Below are positions 28,006 through 36,665 of a stretch of DNA of 64,000 nucleotides, in pieces. The stretch comes from Terriglobia bacterium (lineage in GTDB: Bacteria > Acidobacteriota > Terriglobia > Bryobacterales > UBA6623), in assembly GCA_009841225.1 (NCBI GenBank), contig VXMF01000005.1, positions 62,001-126,000 on the forward strand, written 5' to 3'. The notes under the pieces are model-generated. The model worked only from the letters and a program-made list of their open reading frames with translations, ran no database searches and was not told the DNA's origin. The position numbers and the translations under genes were made by a program. Numbering within the stretch: the first letter of the stretch is position 1; every line of letters starts with the position of its first letter.

Positions 28006-29370
28006 CTACGCGGCCTCCCTTCCTTCAGAAGCCGCCGCGCCAAGGCAGCCGCAAACGATATCCCGTGCCCGCTCGAGTTGCACCCCGCGCGACGCCTTGA
28101 AAAGCACTGCATCGCCCTGGCGCAGCATTCCCGTCAAGGCGGAAGCGGCCGACTCGGGAGACGCATGGAATTCCGCCGAGATCCCTGATGCTGCGGCGAT
28201 CTCGGCAGCATCCCCGGCGACGGCAACCAAGTGGTCGATGCCGGCCCGTCCCACGGCCGCCCCCACGCGGCGGTGCAGTTCCCGCGACCGGGAGCCGAGC
28301 TCGCGCATCTCGCCCAGGACCGCGATCCGGCGCGACGCCGGCGTGCCCCGCAAGACCTCCAACATGGCTTCCATGGCGGGCGGGCTCGCGTTGTAGCAGT
28401 CGTCGATGAACGTGATGCCTGCGATCTGACGGACGCTTCCTCGCATGGTGGAGGGTTGAAGACCTCTCAGCGGCTCGCCGAGGCGCTCGGGAGCGACGCC
28501 CAGGGCCGCGGCGGCGGCGGCGGCAGCCAAGGCGTTGTAAACGTTGTGCCGGCCGGCCAGCGGCGAATGCATCGGATGGCCATTGAGCCGGAAGCGCGCG
28601 CCATCGGCGCCCAGCAGTTCGATGTCCTCGGCCCGCAGGTCGGCAGAGCGCTCGATGCCGTAAGTCACCACCGTCCCGGAGTGTCGATCGCGGAACGCCG
28701 CCACGCGGTCGTCGTCCGCATTGAGCACGGCCGTGCCCGTCGGCGCCAGCGCCTCGACCAACCGGCCCTTCTCGGCCGCGATCTCTTCAACGGAGGCGAA
28801 ATTCCCGACGTGGGCGGTGCCAACGTTGGTCACGACGCTCACGTCCGGCGCGGCAATCTCACCGAGCGGGCGCATCTCGCCGACTCTGTTAATCCCGATT
28901 TCGACCACTGCCGTGCGAACCTGATCGGGGATCCTGAGAAGCGATAGCGGCAAGCCGTATTCGTTGTTGAGGTTGCCCTGCGACTTCGCCACCGGCAGGA
29001 TGCCCTGCAACAGCGCCGCAATGATGTCCTTCGTGGTAGTCTTGCCGCTGCTGCCGGTCACGGCGATAACTGTTCCGCCCCATTCCCTGCGAGCCTCAGC
29101 CCCGAGCCGACCCAGGGCGAGCGCTGTGTCGTCTACCCGCAGCAGCGGGCCATCACCGCGGTAGCCGCGCCGGACTACTGCGGCAACCGCTCCCTTGGCA
29201 AGTGCCTCGGGGACGTAGTCATGGCCATCGTTCGACGGCCCGCGAATCGCGAGGAACAGCTCCCCGGCCTTTACGCTGCGCGAATCGATCGAACATCCGC
29301 GGGCCGTCCCGGAGGCGCCCTGGGCAGGCAGGCCCAGCCATGCACGAATCTGGGACAGCTGCAGCGTCAT
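28006..29370 (-). CDS. murF: UDP-MurNAc-tripeptide--D-Ala-D-Ala ligase
   Basis: Completes the pentapeptide precursor. The 454 residues show the N-domain SIDSRSVKAGELFLAI, the ATP loop VTGSSGKTTTKDIIAALL, NVGTAHVGNF, the Glu-rich centre, and DDCYNASPPAMEAML in the C-domain. It overlaps murE by 4 bp. Ddl, which makes its D-Ala-D-Ala substrate, is not in this cluster. Confidence 0.96.
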   Translation of the reverse strand: MTLQLSQIRAWLGLPAQGASGTARGCSIDSRSVKAGELFLAIRGPSNDGHDYVPEALAKGAVAAVVRRGYRGDGPLLRVDDTALALGRLGAEARREWGGTVIAVTGSSGKTTTKDIIAALLQGILPVAKSQGNLNNEYGLPLSLLRIPDQVRTAVVEIGINRVGEMRPLGEIAAPDVSVVTNVGTAHVGNFASVEEIAAEKGRLVEALAPTGTAVLNADDDRVAAFRDRHSGTVVTYGIERSADLRAEDIELLGADGARFRLNGHPMHSPLAGRHNVYNALAAAAAAAALGVAPERLGEPLRGLQPSTMRGSVRQIAGITFIDDCYNASPPAMEAMLEVLRGTPASRRIAVLGEMRELGSRSRELHRRVGAAVGRAGIDHLVAVAGDAAEIAAASGISAEFHASPESAASALTGMLRQGDAVLFKASRGVQLERARDIVCGCLGAAASEGREAA

Positions 29371-30848
29371 GCCCTGAAGTACCCTTTTTCATGCAGCGCC
29401 GCCCGAACGGCCTTGCGGTCGTCGAAGGGGAGCGTGCCTTTGCGCGTAGTCTGCGTGGTCTCGTGGCCCTTGCCCGCGATCAGCACGATGTCACGGCAAC
29501 GCGCCTCGTACAGCACGCCCTTGATGGCTTCCGCTCGGTCAGGGTGGACGGTCCACGCATCGCTGGCCTGTCGCAGTCCGGCGGCCACCTCCTGGATGAT
29601 GGCTAACGGATCCTCGCTGCGAGGATTGTCGGAAGTCAGCATCACGAAGTCGCTCAGTTCCCCGGCGATATTCCCCATGGGCGCGCGCTTGGTCCGATCC
29701 CTGTCCCCGCCGCAGCCAAACAACGTCAAGACTCTTCCGGGCGGGTCCTTGCGCTGAGCGATCTCTCTGGCTGCCTCGATGGAGCGGTGCAGGGCGTCGG
29801 GGGTGTGGGCGTAGTCCACGACCACCAAGAACGGCTGGCCGCAGTCGACGGTCTCGAAGCGCCCCGGCGCAGGCGGCACCGCCATCAGCCCAGCTTCAAT
29901 CTCGGCTGCGCCCAAGCCGTGGCACTGGGCGGCGCCCACCGCGGCGAGAATGTTGTCCACGTTGAAGTCGCCTATCAGATTCGACTCCACTCGAATCCGG
30001 CCCGCCGGCGAGTCGACGTTGAAGCGGACGCCCCGGGCGTCCGACTGAACCCGTGAGGCCCGCACGCATGCCTCTGGGCGCCGGCCGTAGGAAAGCATCC
30101 GCGAACCCTCTAGCTTGAGCAACTCCCGCCCCGCCTTGTCGTCCGCGTTGATAACGGCGTTGAGGGGCGGTCGCGCGCCGGCGCCCAAGAACAGGCGCCT
30201 CTTTGCAGCAGCGTAGGACTCCATGTCCCCGTGGAAGTCGAGATGTTCCCTAGAGAGATTGGTGAAGACAGCCGTGTGGAATTCGATCCCGTAGATGCGC
30301 GCGAGGGCGAGGGCGTGCGAAGAGGCCTCGATGGTGGCGTGGCTGCCACCAATCTCGCGCAGTTCCGCGAGCGATCGGACGATGTCCAGTGACTCGGGCG
30401 TAGTGTTGATCGATTTCGCGACGCGCTCGCCGATGCGCTGCTCGATCGTGCCCAGCAAGGCCGTGGTCCTGCCAACCGACCGGAACAGGGCATCGAGCAG
30501 ATGCACGGTGGAGGTCTTGCCGTTCGTCCCGGTGACAGCTGTGATGCTGACATCACGGTCCGGACGCTCGTAGAAGCGGAGCGCGGCCTTCGCCAGAGAG
30601 CGGCGGCCGTGCGAAACGCGGGCCCATCGCGACTCCATGCCCTCGGGGGCGCTGCGCTCGCTGACAACGGCCGCGGCACCGTCCCGAAAGGCGGCGGGCA
30701 CGAACTGGTGGCCATCGACCCGCTCGCCGGGAAAGGCAAAGAACGCCTCGCCTGCGAGGAGCTTGCGCGAATCGTACTGCAGACCGGTGACCTCCAGGTC
30801 CGGCACTGGACCGGCCGCGCTGCCTTCCAACATCGCACGCAGTCTCAT
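29367..30848 (-). CDS. murE: UDP-MurNAc-L-Ala-D-Glu--meso-DAP ligase
   Basis: Adds the third amino acid of the stem peptide. The 493 residues have the MurE opening (VTGLQYDSRKLLAGEAFFAF), the ATP loop VTGTNGKTSTVHLLDALF, the STTPES-like INTTPESLD, EASSHAL and DYAHTPDAL. The selectivity motif reads DNPR (TSDNPRSEDP), which marks meso-diaminopimelate enzymes, so the wall is predicted to be of DAP type. Four-base overlaps link it to ftsI and murF. Confidence 0.96.
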   Translation of the reverse strand: MRLRAMLEGSAAGPVPDLEVTGLQYDSRKLLAGEAFFAFPGERVDGHQFVPAAFRDGAAAVVSERSAPEGMESRWARVSHGRRSLAKAALRFYERPDRDVSITAVTGTNGKTSTVHLLDALFRSVGRTTALLGTIEQRIGERVAKSINTTPESLDIVRSLAELREIGGSHATIEASSHALALARIYGIEFHTAVFTNLSREHLDFHGDMESYAAAKRRLFLGAGARPPLNAVINADDKAGRELLKLEGSRMLSYGRRPEACVRASRVQSDARGVRFNVDSPAGRIRVESNLIGDFNVDNILAAVGAAQCHGLGAAEIEAGLMAVPPAPGRFETVDCGQPFLVVVDYAHTPDALHRSIEAAREIAQRKDPPGRVLTLFGCGGDRDRTKRAPMGNIAGELSDFVMLTSDNPRSEDPLAIIQEVAAGLRQASDAWTVHPDRAEAIKGVLYEARCRDIVLIAGKGHETTQTTRKGTLPFDDRKAVRAALHEKGYFRA

Positions 30849-33022
30849 CCGCCACCCTCGCCGGCCAAATCCAAGGCCTTGCGCAATTCAACTCTCGCCG
30901 TGCCGAAAACGACCTTGATCGGATCGCCTGCGGACAGGGCTTCGTTGGGCCCGGGGTATTGCTGCTGGGCAAACCCACTGCCATGCGGTTCGATCGGGAT
31001 GCCGTGCTGGGCCCCTAGGGCGAACACCTCGCGCATTGTGAGCCCCAGCACGTCGGGAGCGGTGCGCGACTCGCCAAGCGGCTCCGGAGCGAGAGTCCAT
31101 GTCGAGGCAGATTCTGGTTGGCGCGACATGGCCTCGGCAGCGGGAGCCTGCCTCTCTACCGGCCCCGCCTCGTTCCGGCCCGGAAAGATCGGCTCGTCCT
31201 CGTAGTCGCTAGCCCGGCCCTCGATGAAGTCCGCCAACAGTGCCGAGTCGACGTCGGCCGGCGGTCGCACCGGAAGCGCCGGGATCCGGGACGGCGGTAC
31301 GTCCAAGATGCGCAGAGCCTGCCGCACGACAGTCGAGAACACCGGAGCCGCGATTCGGCCGCCGTAGTAGAACTGACCACGCGGATCGAACAACATCACC
31401 ACGCCGACTACGGCCGGATTGTTGACCGGCGCGAAGCCGCAGAAGCTGGCCAAGTACATGCCGTCCCTGTAAGAGCGCGTGACCGGATTGATCATTTGGG
31501 CCGTGCCGGTCTTGCCCGCCACGCGATAGCCTTGGATCTGCGCGAAACGGCCAGTGCCGCTCTGGACGACCTGCTCCAGAATCGCCTGCATCGTCGCGGC
31601 GGTGTCCTGGCTGATCACTCGCTCGGCCGACGGTAGCTCTAACGGCACTTCCTGCGAGCCGCTCTCTCGAATCGCGCGGACTATCCGGGGCTTGACCCGC
31701 ACTCCCCCGTTGGCGATCGTCCCGAACAGGCCGGCCATCTGCACTGCGGTCACGCCGATTTCCTGCCCCATCGAGAGAGAAGCTAGCGAGGCAGCGGACC
31801 ATCTCTCCAACGGCCGGACCAGTCCGTGGATCTCGCCCGGGAGGTTGACGCCGGTCTTGGCGCCGAACCCGAAGCGGCGGATGTAGTCGTGCAACCTCTC
31901 CGCCCCGACCCGGTAGCCGATCTTGATCGTGCCGATGTTGCTCGACTTCATCAGTACCTGCGGCATCGTCAGAATTCCGTACGGGTGGTGATCGCGGATG
32001 CGCCGCCGGTCGATCCACATGCCACCCATCTCGCAATCGAACTCATCTTCGACGCTCACTAGCCCCTCCTCCAAGGCCGCTGACGCAGTCAAGACTTTGA
32101 AGGTGGACCCTGGTTCGACCATGGCACTGACCGCAAAGTTACGTAGGTTCTCGAGATCTTCCTTGGTTCTCGACAAACCGTTGGGATCGAACCGAGGCCA
32201 GCTAGCCATGGCGAGGATTTCCCCGCTGCCAGGACGCATCAGGACGATCGTTCCCGACCGGGACTTCGTTTCGCGCACAGCGCGTTCGAGTTCTAGGTCA
32301 GCCAACGACTGCAACTCCAGATCGAGATTGAGCAACACGTCGCTGCCGGACTTGGGCGCTTGCAGCACCTGCCAGCCGTAGCGCCGCTGGAGAGCGTCGT
32401 ATTGCATCAGGCCGCGTCCCGGCGTTCCGCGCAACCGGCTCTCGAACTCCTGCTCGAGGCCGGCTTGGCCCGTGTGGTCGATGCCTACGGTGCCCAGCAC
32501 CTGGGCGGCCACCGAGCCGTAGGGATAGTAGCGGCGGCTCTCTTCCTCGAAGTGCAGGATGTCCAGGTCCAAGGCTCGGGCTCGCTGCGCTTCGGCCAAG
32601 GTGACCATGCGCTTGACCCACTGGAACCCGCCCCGCTCGATCCTCCTGCGCAGAGCCTGTTCGTCGACGGCGACGGCCTCGGCCAGAGCAGCCGCCACGG
32701 CCGGTGGATCGGACACGTGATTGGAGAAGATCCCGATGGAATCCATCTGCATGCTCAGGGCCAGCTCTCGCCCGTGGCGATCGATGAGATGCCCCCTGCG
32801 CGCGGGAATATCCACGCTGCCGACATGCTGGCGCGTCGCCTTGGCGGAGAGTTGTTCGTGCTGGAGGACCTGCAAGTCGACCAGCTTGGCGAGCACAAGC
32901 AGGATCCATCCCGCCGCAACACACACCACGGCCAGGATTCGGCGGTTGGAACTCGATCCGAGCAGCCGCCGCATGGACGCGAAGGCGCCGCCTGCCCGCT
33001 CCGCTCTGACCTTCAATTTCAC
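30845..33022 (-). CDS. ftsI: Septal transpeptidase FtsI/PBP with PASTA domain
   Basis: Class B penicillin-binding protein of 725 residues. It has one N-terminal membrane segment (about 28-48), a pedestal domain starting with the RGHLIDRHGRELA motif, and a transpeptidase with the SxxK motif STFK (EPGSTFKVLTA), SSN (MKSSNIGTIKIG) and KTGT (VAGKTGTAQM). A single C-terminal PASTA-like domain (PDVLGLTMREVFALGAQHG...) follows a Pro/Glu linker. It is the FtsW partner. It starts 77 bp after ftsL. Confidence 0.94.
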   Translation of the reverse strand: MKLKVRAERAGGAFASMRRLLGSSSNRRILAVVCVAAGWILLVLAKLVDLQVLQHEQLSAKATRQHVGSVDIPARRGHLIDRHGRELALSMQMDSIGIFSNHVSDPPAVAAALAEAVAVDEQALRRRIERGGFQWVKRMVTLAEAQRARALDLDILHFEEESRRYYPYGSVAAQVLGTVGIDHTGQAGLEQEFESRLRGTPGRGLMQYDALQRRYGWQVLQAPKSGSDVLLNLDLELQSLADLELERAVRETKSRSGTIVLMRPGSGEILAMASWPRFDPNGLSRTKEDLENLRNFAVSAMVEPGSTFKVLTASAALEEGLVSVEDEFDCEMGGMWIDRRRIRDHHPYGILTMPQVLMKSSNIGTIKIGYRVGAERLHDYIRRFGFGAKTGVNLPGEIHGLVRPLERWSAASLASLSMGQEIGVTAVQMAGLFGTIANGGVRVKPRIVRAIRESGSQEVPLELPSAERVISQDTAATMQAILEQVVQSGTGRFAQIQGYRVAGKTGTAQMINPVTRSYRDGMYLASFCGFAPVNNPAVVGVVMLFDPRGQFYYGGRIAAPVFSTVVRQALRILDVPPSRIPALPVRPPADVDSALLADFIEGRASDYEDEPIFPGRNEAGPVERQAPAAEAMSRQPESASTWTLAPEPLGESRTAPDVLGLTMREVFALGAQHGIPIEPHGSGFAQQQYPGPNEALSAGDPIKVVFGTARVELRKALDLAGEGGG

Positions 33023-33099
33023 CGCCAGTCCTTTGCTTGCCCCCTATTGCCTTCAGCTCTCAGCATGTACCGCTGGAATCCCACAGCTTCGCTGAGAAG

Positions 33100-33639
33100 T
33101 CACTCGCCTGATCGCAGCAATCGCGCCACGGTCGTATCCGACTCGCCGTCTCCGGGCGGCAGCGCGAACCAGCTATAGCTGTCCGGCTCGGTCTGTCGCA
33201 GCCCCATCTGCTCGGCCAGCGCGGCGACACGCCGCAGGTCCTCCAACCGTCCGCGCTGCATCTTCAGCTCATCGCGCACGGCCTGCAGCTGTCCGACCCG
33301 CTGGCGGAGCGCCTCCTGCTTGTAGCCGGATTGGGTGACCAATCTCTGCGGCCCCCACAGCAAGATCGCCAGTACTAGCAGGAACAGGCCCAGGCTCAGA
33401 CCGACGCGCCAGACTTCTCGGTCCCGTGGGTCGTGCCTGTAGCGGATTCCGCTGTTGTCAATGTGCTTCTGGTACAGCGGCGCGCCTCCGATCGACATCG
33501 ACTGCGCTTGGGCCGCTGCGGGCGGGGTGGCGCCGCCGGGCACGGACGGGCTGGGCGTGGCGCGCTCCTTGGGCACGCCACGCCGGCCGTGGTGGGAAAG
33601 CCGTCCCGGCGGCGCCTTCTTCGTTAGTACCTTCTCCAT
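33100..33639 (-). CDS. ftsL: FtsL-like divisome protein
   Basis: A 179-residue bitopic protein with a long basic, Pro/Ala-rich cytoplasmic N-terminus (about 1-75), one membrane helix (about 80-97, GLSLGLFLLVLAILLWG) and a leucine-zipper-like periplasmic coiled coil (about 105-145, QRVGQLQAVRDELKMQRGRLEDLRR). Position between rsmH and ftsI plus this topology identify it as FtsL; sequence conservation in the family is low. The N-terminal extension makes it longer than the usual 90-120 residues. Confidence 0.8.
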   Translation of the reverse strand: MEKVLTKKAPPGRLSHHGRRGVPKERATPSPSVPGGATPPAAAQAQSMSIGGAPLYQKHIDNSGIRYRHDPRDREVWRVGLSLGLFLLVLAILLWGPQRLVTQSGYKQEALRQRVGQLQAVRDELKMQRGRLEDLRRVAALAEQMGLRQTEPDSYSWFALPPGDGESDTTVARLLRSGE

Positions 33640-33657
33640 TGCTAACCGATCCTCTCT

Positions 33658-34563
33658 TTAGGCGGAATACGCCATCTCCGTGCGCTGAACCGCTCGCAAG
33701 CGGGCGCTGCGGCTGGCTGGATTCCGCTGTACTTCTTCCTCCGACGGGCGCACGATGCGGCGCGTCAGCAGGCGATAGGTTCCGGCCGCCGCAAGCTGCC
33801 GGAAACTCTGCTTCACCATGCGGTCTTCGCCGCTGTGAAAGCTCAACACGACGAACCGGCCGCCCGGAGCGAGCAGGCGCGGCACCTCGGCGAGCAGCTT
33901 GCCTAGCTCGCCAAGCTCGTCGTTCACTGCCATGCGCAGTGCCTGAAAAGTCTTGGTCGCGGGATGGATGCGCGAGGCCGCGCTGCGCGGCACCGCCGCG
34001 GCAACGACCTCGGACAAGTGCGCGCTGTCGCGGATCGGACGCGCTCGCACCACGGCGCGGGCGATGCGCCGGCTGAAGCGCTCGTCCGCCAGGCCGTATA
34101 GCGTGTCGGCCAGGCCGGCTTCACCGCCCCGGTTGACCAGCTCGTCGGCTTGCAGCGCTTGGCGGCGATCGAAGCGCATGTCCAGCGGGCCGGGGTGCCG
34201 CAGGCTGAAGCCGCGGCGCCCGTCGTCGAGCTGTAGGCGGGACAGGCCCAGATCCGCCAAGACGCCGGCCAGCGGCAGGCAGTCCTTGGCCGCTTGAGCC
34301 AGCTTGGAAAAGCCGCCGTGAAAGTAGCGGACCCGACTGCCGAACTCGGACAGCTGCTTGCGGCAGCGCCGCAGGGCGTCCTCGTCCCGGTCGATCGCGA
34401 TCAGCTTGCATCCCGCCGCGCGTTCCAGGATGCGCAGCGCGTGCCCGCCCGCTCCCACAGTACAATCGCAGTAAACCCCGCGCGGGATCGGGTCGCCTTC
34501 GCCGAACAGGTAGCGTTCCATCTCGTCTGCCATCACGGAGTAGTGTCCGAGACCTTCCTCCAT
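33658..34563 (-). CDS. rsmH: 16S rRNA m4C1402 methyltransferase
   Basis: SAM-dependent methyltransferase (MraW) acting on 16S rRNA C1402. The start at MEEGLGHYSVMADEM (301 residues) is chosen because its ATG touches the mraZ stop (TGATG) and HYSVM is the family opening. Other marks: the SAM site VYCDCTVGAGGHALRILE, DLGLSRLQLDDGRRGFSLR, PATKTFQALRMAVNDELG, and the C-terminal RNPASRSARLRAVQRTE. Confidence 0.96.
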   Translation of the reverse strand: MEEGLGHYSVMADEMERYLFGEGDPIPRGVYCDCTVGAGGHALRILERAAGCKLIAIDRDEDALRRCRKQLSEFGSRVRYFHGGFSKLAQAAKDCLPLAGVLADLGLSRLQLDDGRRGFSLRHPGPLDMRFDRRQALQADELVNRGGEAGLADTLYGLADERFSRRIARAVVRARPIRDSAHLSEVVAAAVPRSAASRIHPATKTFQALRMAVNDELGELGKLLAEVPRLLAPGGRFVVLSFHSGEDRMVKQSFRQLAAAGTYRLLTRRIVRPSEEEVQRNPASRSARLRAVQRTEMAYSA

Positions 34564-35054
34564 CACAGCCCCAGCGTGCTCGCGCCGTATGCGAGGTCCC
34601 CCGAGGTCGGCGCGTTGTTCGCAACTTGCCGCTCGAAGGTCTCCTCGCGCCACACGACCAAGTGGTGGTTGCGCCACTGGATCATGACGGGACCAGTGAA
34701 ATCCGTCTTCTTGCGCAGCGCCGCAGGCAGCAGCAGCCGACCTTGGTTGTCGAGGTTCTCGGGCTTGCCAAAGCTATTCGCCCGCATCAGCAGCCTGTTG
34801 TTCGCTGCGCCGTCGGTCGCAGTGTCGCCCGATGCCATCTGCTTCAGGATCCTGGCCCATTCCTCCGACGGAAAGACCTTGATCTCCTCACCGTCAAAGC
34901 TGGTGACGAAGACATCGGCGGCACCCTCGCGGTCAGGGCTGTCGGGCGCGCGCCCCAGCGCGTCGCAGCGTTCCCTGAGGCTGCGATGCAGCGATGCCGA
35001 GAGCTTCAGCCGGCCCTTGGCGTCTACTCTGCCTGTCTCAGTGCCCCAGAACAT
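34563..35054 (-). CDS. mraZ: MraZ transcriptional regulator
   Basis: AbrB-fold DNA-binding repressor of the dcw operon, 163 residues. The two MraZ repeats are seen in GRVDAKGRLKLSASLHRSL and ENLDNQGRLLLPAALRKKTDF, each with the D-x-x-G-R core. It is the first gene of the operon. The repeat array and promoter upstream (35121-35199) are its expected target. A weak AGGTGA ribosome site precedes the ATG. Confidence 0.93.
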   Translation of the reverse strand: MFWGTETGRVDAKGRLKLSASLHRSLRERCDALGRAPDSPDREGAADVFVTSFDGEEIKVFPSEEWARILKQMASGDTATDGAANNRLLMRANSFGKPENLDNQGRLLLPAALRKKTDFTGPVMIQWRNHHLVVWREETFERQVANNAPTSGDLAYGASTLGL

Positions 35055-35120
35055 GGCGCGTTCACCTGCGTGGACAGAGTCGAGCGTGTTCCGCCGGTTC
35101 CAACCGCATCAGCGGGCATG

Positions 35121-35170
35121 TTCCCATTTGGACCACTTTGCTCTACTCTTGACCACTTTCGACCACCACA
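35121..35170 (-). promoter_or_regulatory. MraZ-box array (10-bp phased GTGGTC repeats)
   Basis: On the minus strand, GTGGTC occurs at 35166-35161, 35156-35151 and 35136-35131, with a degenerate GTAGAG at 35146-35141 and TGGGAA at 35126-35121. All lie exactly 10 bp apart and most are preceded by AAA. Ring-shaped MraZ is known to bind short G-rich direct repeats with one-turn spacing upstream of mraZ. The array lies just downstream of the -10 element, so binding would block initiation. Confidence 0.85.
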
Positions 35171-35199
35171 TTATCGAAAGCGCAAAAACCCGCTGTCAA
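35170..35199 (-). promoter_or_regulatory. dcw operon promoter
   Basis: On the minus strand a consensus TTGACA (35199-35194) is followed after 18 bp by GATAAT (35175-35170). Transcription would start near 35163 and leave a leader of about 110 nt before mraZ. The MraZ-box array overlaps the expected start site. Confidence 0.8.
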
Positions 35200-35449
35200 G
35201 GCCTAATTCCGAAGAAAACTCGGCTCCGTGAAGATTTACTAGATGTAGGGTGCAATTTGCCCTAAACGACTATCAGTAGTGCATCTAATGCGCTCAAACT
35301 AGGCCAAACCTAGGGCAGACTTGGGCCGGACCCCGCGATTGGGGCCGGAGCACAACGCCGCGAGACCCGGCATCGACTATTTGCGACAATGTGAGCGGCG
35401 CATCGAGGCCATTTCCAGACCATCGGCGCAGAAGGAGGATCCGACCACC
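35200..35449. other. Divergent intergenic region with a near-palindrome
   Basis: With the promoter elements this completes a 395-bp gap between mraZ and the isomerase gene. It holds a near-palindrome at 35246-35264 (TAGGG/CCCTA arms around an AT-rich GCAAATTGC-like core) and a weaker CTAGG/CCTAG pair at 35299-35313. I see no gene. Confidence 0.4.
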
Positions 35450-36214
35450 ATGAGGCTGGGCTTGGTTACGTACAACGTCGGTCGCGACTGGGATATCGAG
35501 ACCATCATCCAGCAGCTCGAGGCGGCGCGTTTCGAAGCCGTTGAACTGCGCAGCACGCACCGCCACGGAGTGGAACCGGGGCTGCCGCGAGAGGAGGTCG
35601 AACGCGTCCGCTCGCGCTTCCAGAACAGCCGCGTGCGGCTGCTGAGCCTAGGCTCGGCCTGCGAGTTCCACTCCCCCGACGAGGCCGAGCGGCGGCAGAA
35701 CGTGGAGCAGACCGCCCGCTTCGTTGAACTTGCGCACGACTTAGGCTGCTGGGGTGTCAAGGTGCGCCCGAACGGGCTGCCGGAGGGAGTCCCCCACGAC
35801 GTCACCATCCGCCGGATCGGCGAGGCGCTGCAGGAATGTGGCGAGCACGCACTGCGTTACGGCATCGAGATCTGGGTCGAAGTCCACGGCCGCCAGACCC
35901 AGCAGCCCGAGGTCATGCGGCAGATCATGGACGCCTGCGGCCACCCGTCGGTCGGGATCTGCTGGAACTCGAATCCGACCGATATTCGCAACGGGACCAT
36001 CGAGCCCGCCTTCGACCTGCTCAAGGACTTCATCCGCAACGTCCATATCCGCGACCTGCCTGACTACCCCCATCGCGAGCTGTTCCGGCTGCTGGCCTCG
36101 ATCGGCTACGACCGGTACACTCTCGCCGAGACGGCTCAGAGCTGCGAGCCGGAGCGCTACCTGCGCTTCTACCGGGCCCTGTGGCAGGAGCTGGCGGGAG
36201 ACGGCCGGGCCTGA
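35450..36214 (+). CDS. Sugar phosphate isomerase/epimerase-like TIM barrel
   Basis: A 254-residue xylose-isomerase-like (AP-endonuclease 2 superfamily) TIM-barrel protein, cytoplasmic. The start at 35450 (MRLGLVTYNVGRDWDIE) follows an AAGGAGGATC ribosome site; the upstream frame is not protein-like. Barrel strands read AVELRSTHRHGVE, LLSLGSACEFHSPD, GVKVRPNG, IEIWVEVHGR, GICWNSNPTD, NVHIRDL and YTLAETAQS, with the usual Glu/His/Asp metal ligands at strand ends. The substrate cannot be told. It converges on the minus operon 14 bp away. Confidence 0.85.
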   Translation: MRLGLVTYNVGRDWDIETIIQQLEAARFEAVELRSTHRHGVEPGLPREEVERVRSRFQNSRVRLLSLGSACEFHSPDEAERRQNVEQTARFVELAHDLGCWGVKVRPNGLPEGVPHDVTIRRIGEALQECGEHALRYGIEIWVEVHGRQTQQPEVMRQIMDACGHPSVGICWNSNPTDIRNGTIEPAFDLLKDFIRNVHIRDLPDYPHRELFRLLASIGYDRYTLAETAQSCEPERYLRFYRALWQELAGDGRA

Positions 36215-36228
36215 CCGCGCGGCAAGGA

Positions 36229-36648
36229 TCAGTTCGGCGCGAAATTGATCGTCGGAGGATCCAGCTCGATCCACAGCGGATCGCCGTTCGCGCCATTGAT
36301 CCTGTAGCGCAAGATCACACCGCCGGGCTGGGTGTAGGAGCGGCCCAGCGTGTACTGGGAAAGCTCCCCGAACGGCGCTTCCGGCCCCCAGTCTTCCAAG
36401 AATTCCTCGTACGGGTAGTAGCGGCAGGGCTCCTCGACGGAACAGCCCCACATGCGGTAGGCCTCCTCGTAGCGCTGCGCTTGGAGCAGCTCGAAGAAAG
36501 CCTTCGCCTGGCGCTCCTCGCGCCAGTTGCGGAAGAACATGTAGTAGAACCCGCCCAGCAGCGCCACGGCTGCCAAAGCGATCAGCACCGCCTTGACGAT
36601 GCGCTCGAACAGAACACTCTGGCTGCCGTAGGCACCTAGGTATTCCAT
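36229..36648 (-). CDS. Hypothetical single-pass membrane protein
   Basis: A 139-residue protein with one strong membrane helix (about 18-40, AVLIALAAVALLGGFYYMFF) and a soluble domain rich in Tyr/Trp (AYRMWGCSVEEPCRYYPYEEF). I do not recognise a family. It is the last gene of the minus-strand run that includes the OmpH-like gene 17 bp upstream, which hints at an envelope role. Confidence 0.75.
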   Translation of the reverse strand: MEYLGAYGSQSVLFERIVKAVLIALAAVALLGGFYYMFFRNWREERQAKAFFELLQAQRYEEAYRMWGCSVEEPCRYYPYEEFLEDWGPEAPFGELSQYTLGRSYTQPGGVILRYRINGANGDPLWIELDPPTINFAPN

Positions 36649-36665
36649 GCGAGCGGAGCGGACAA

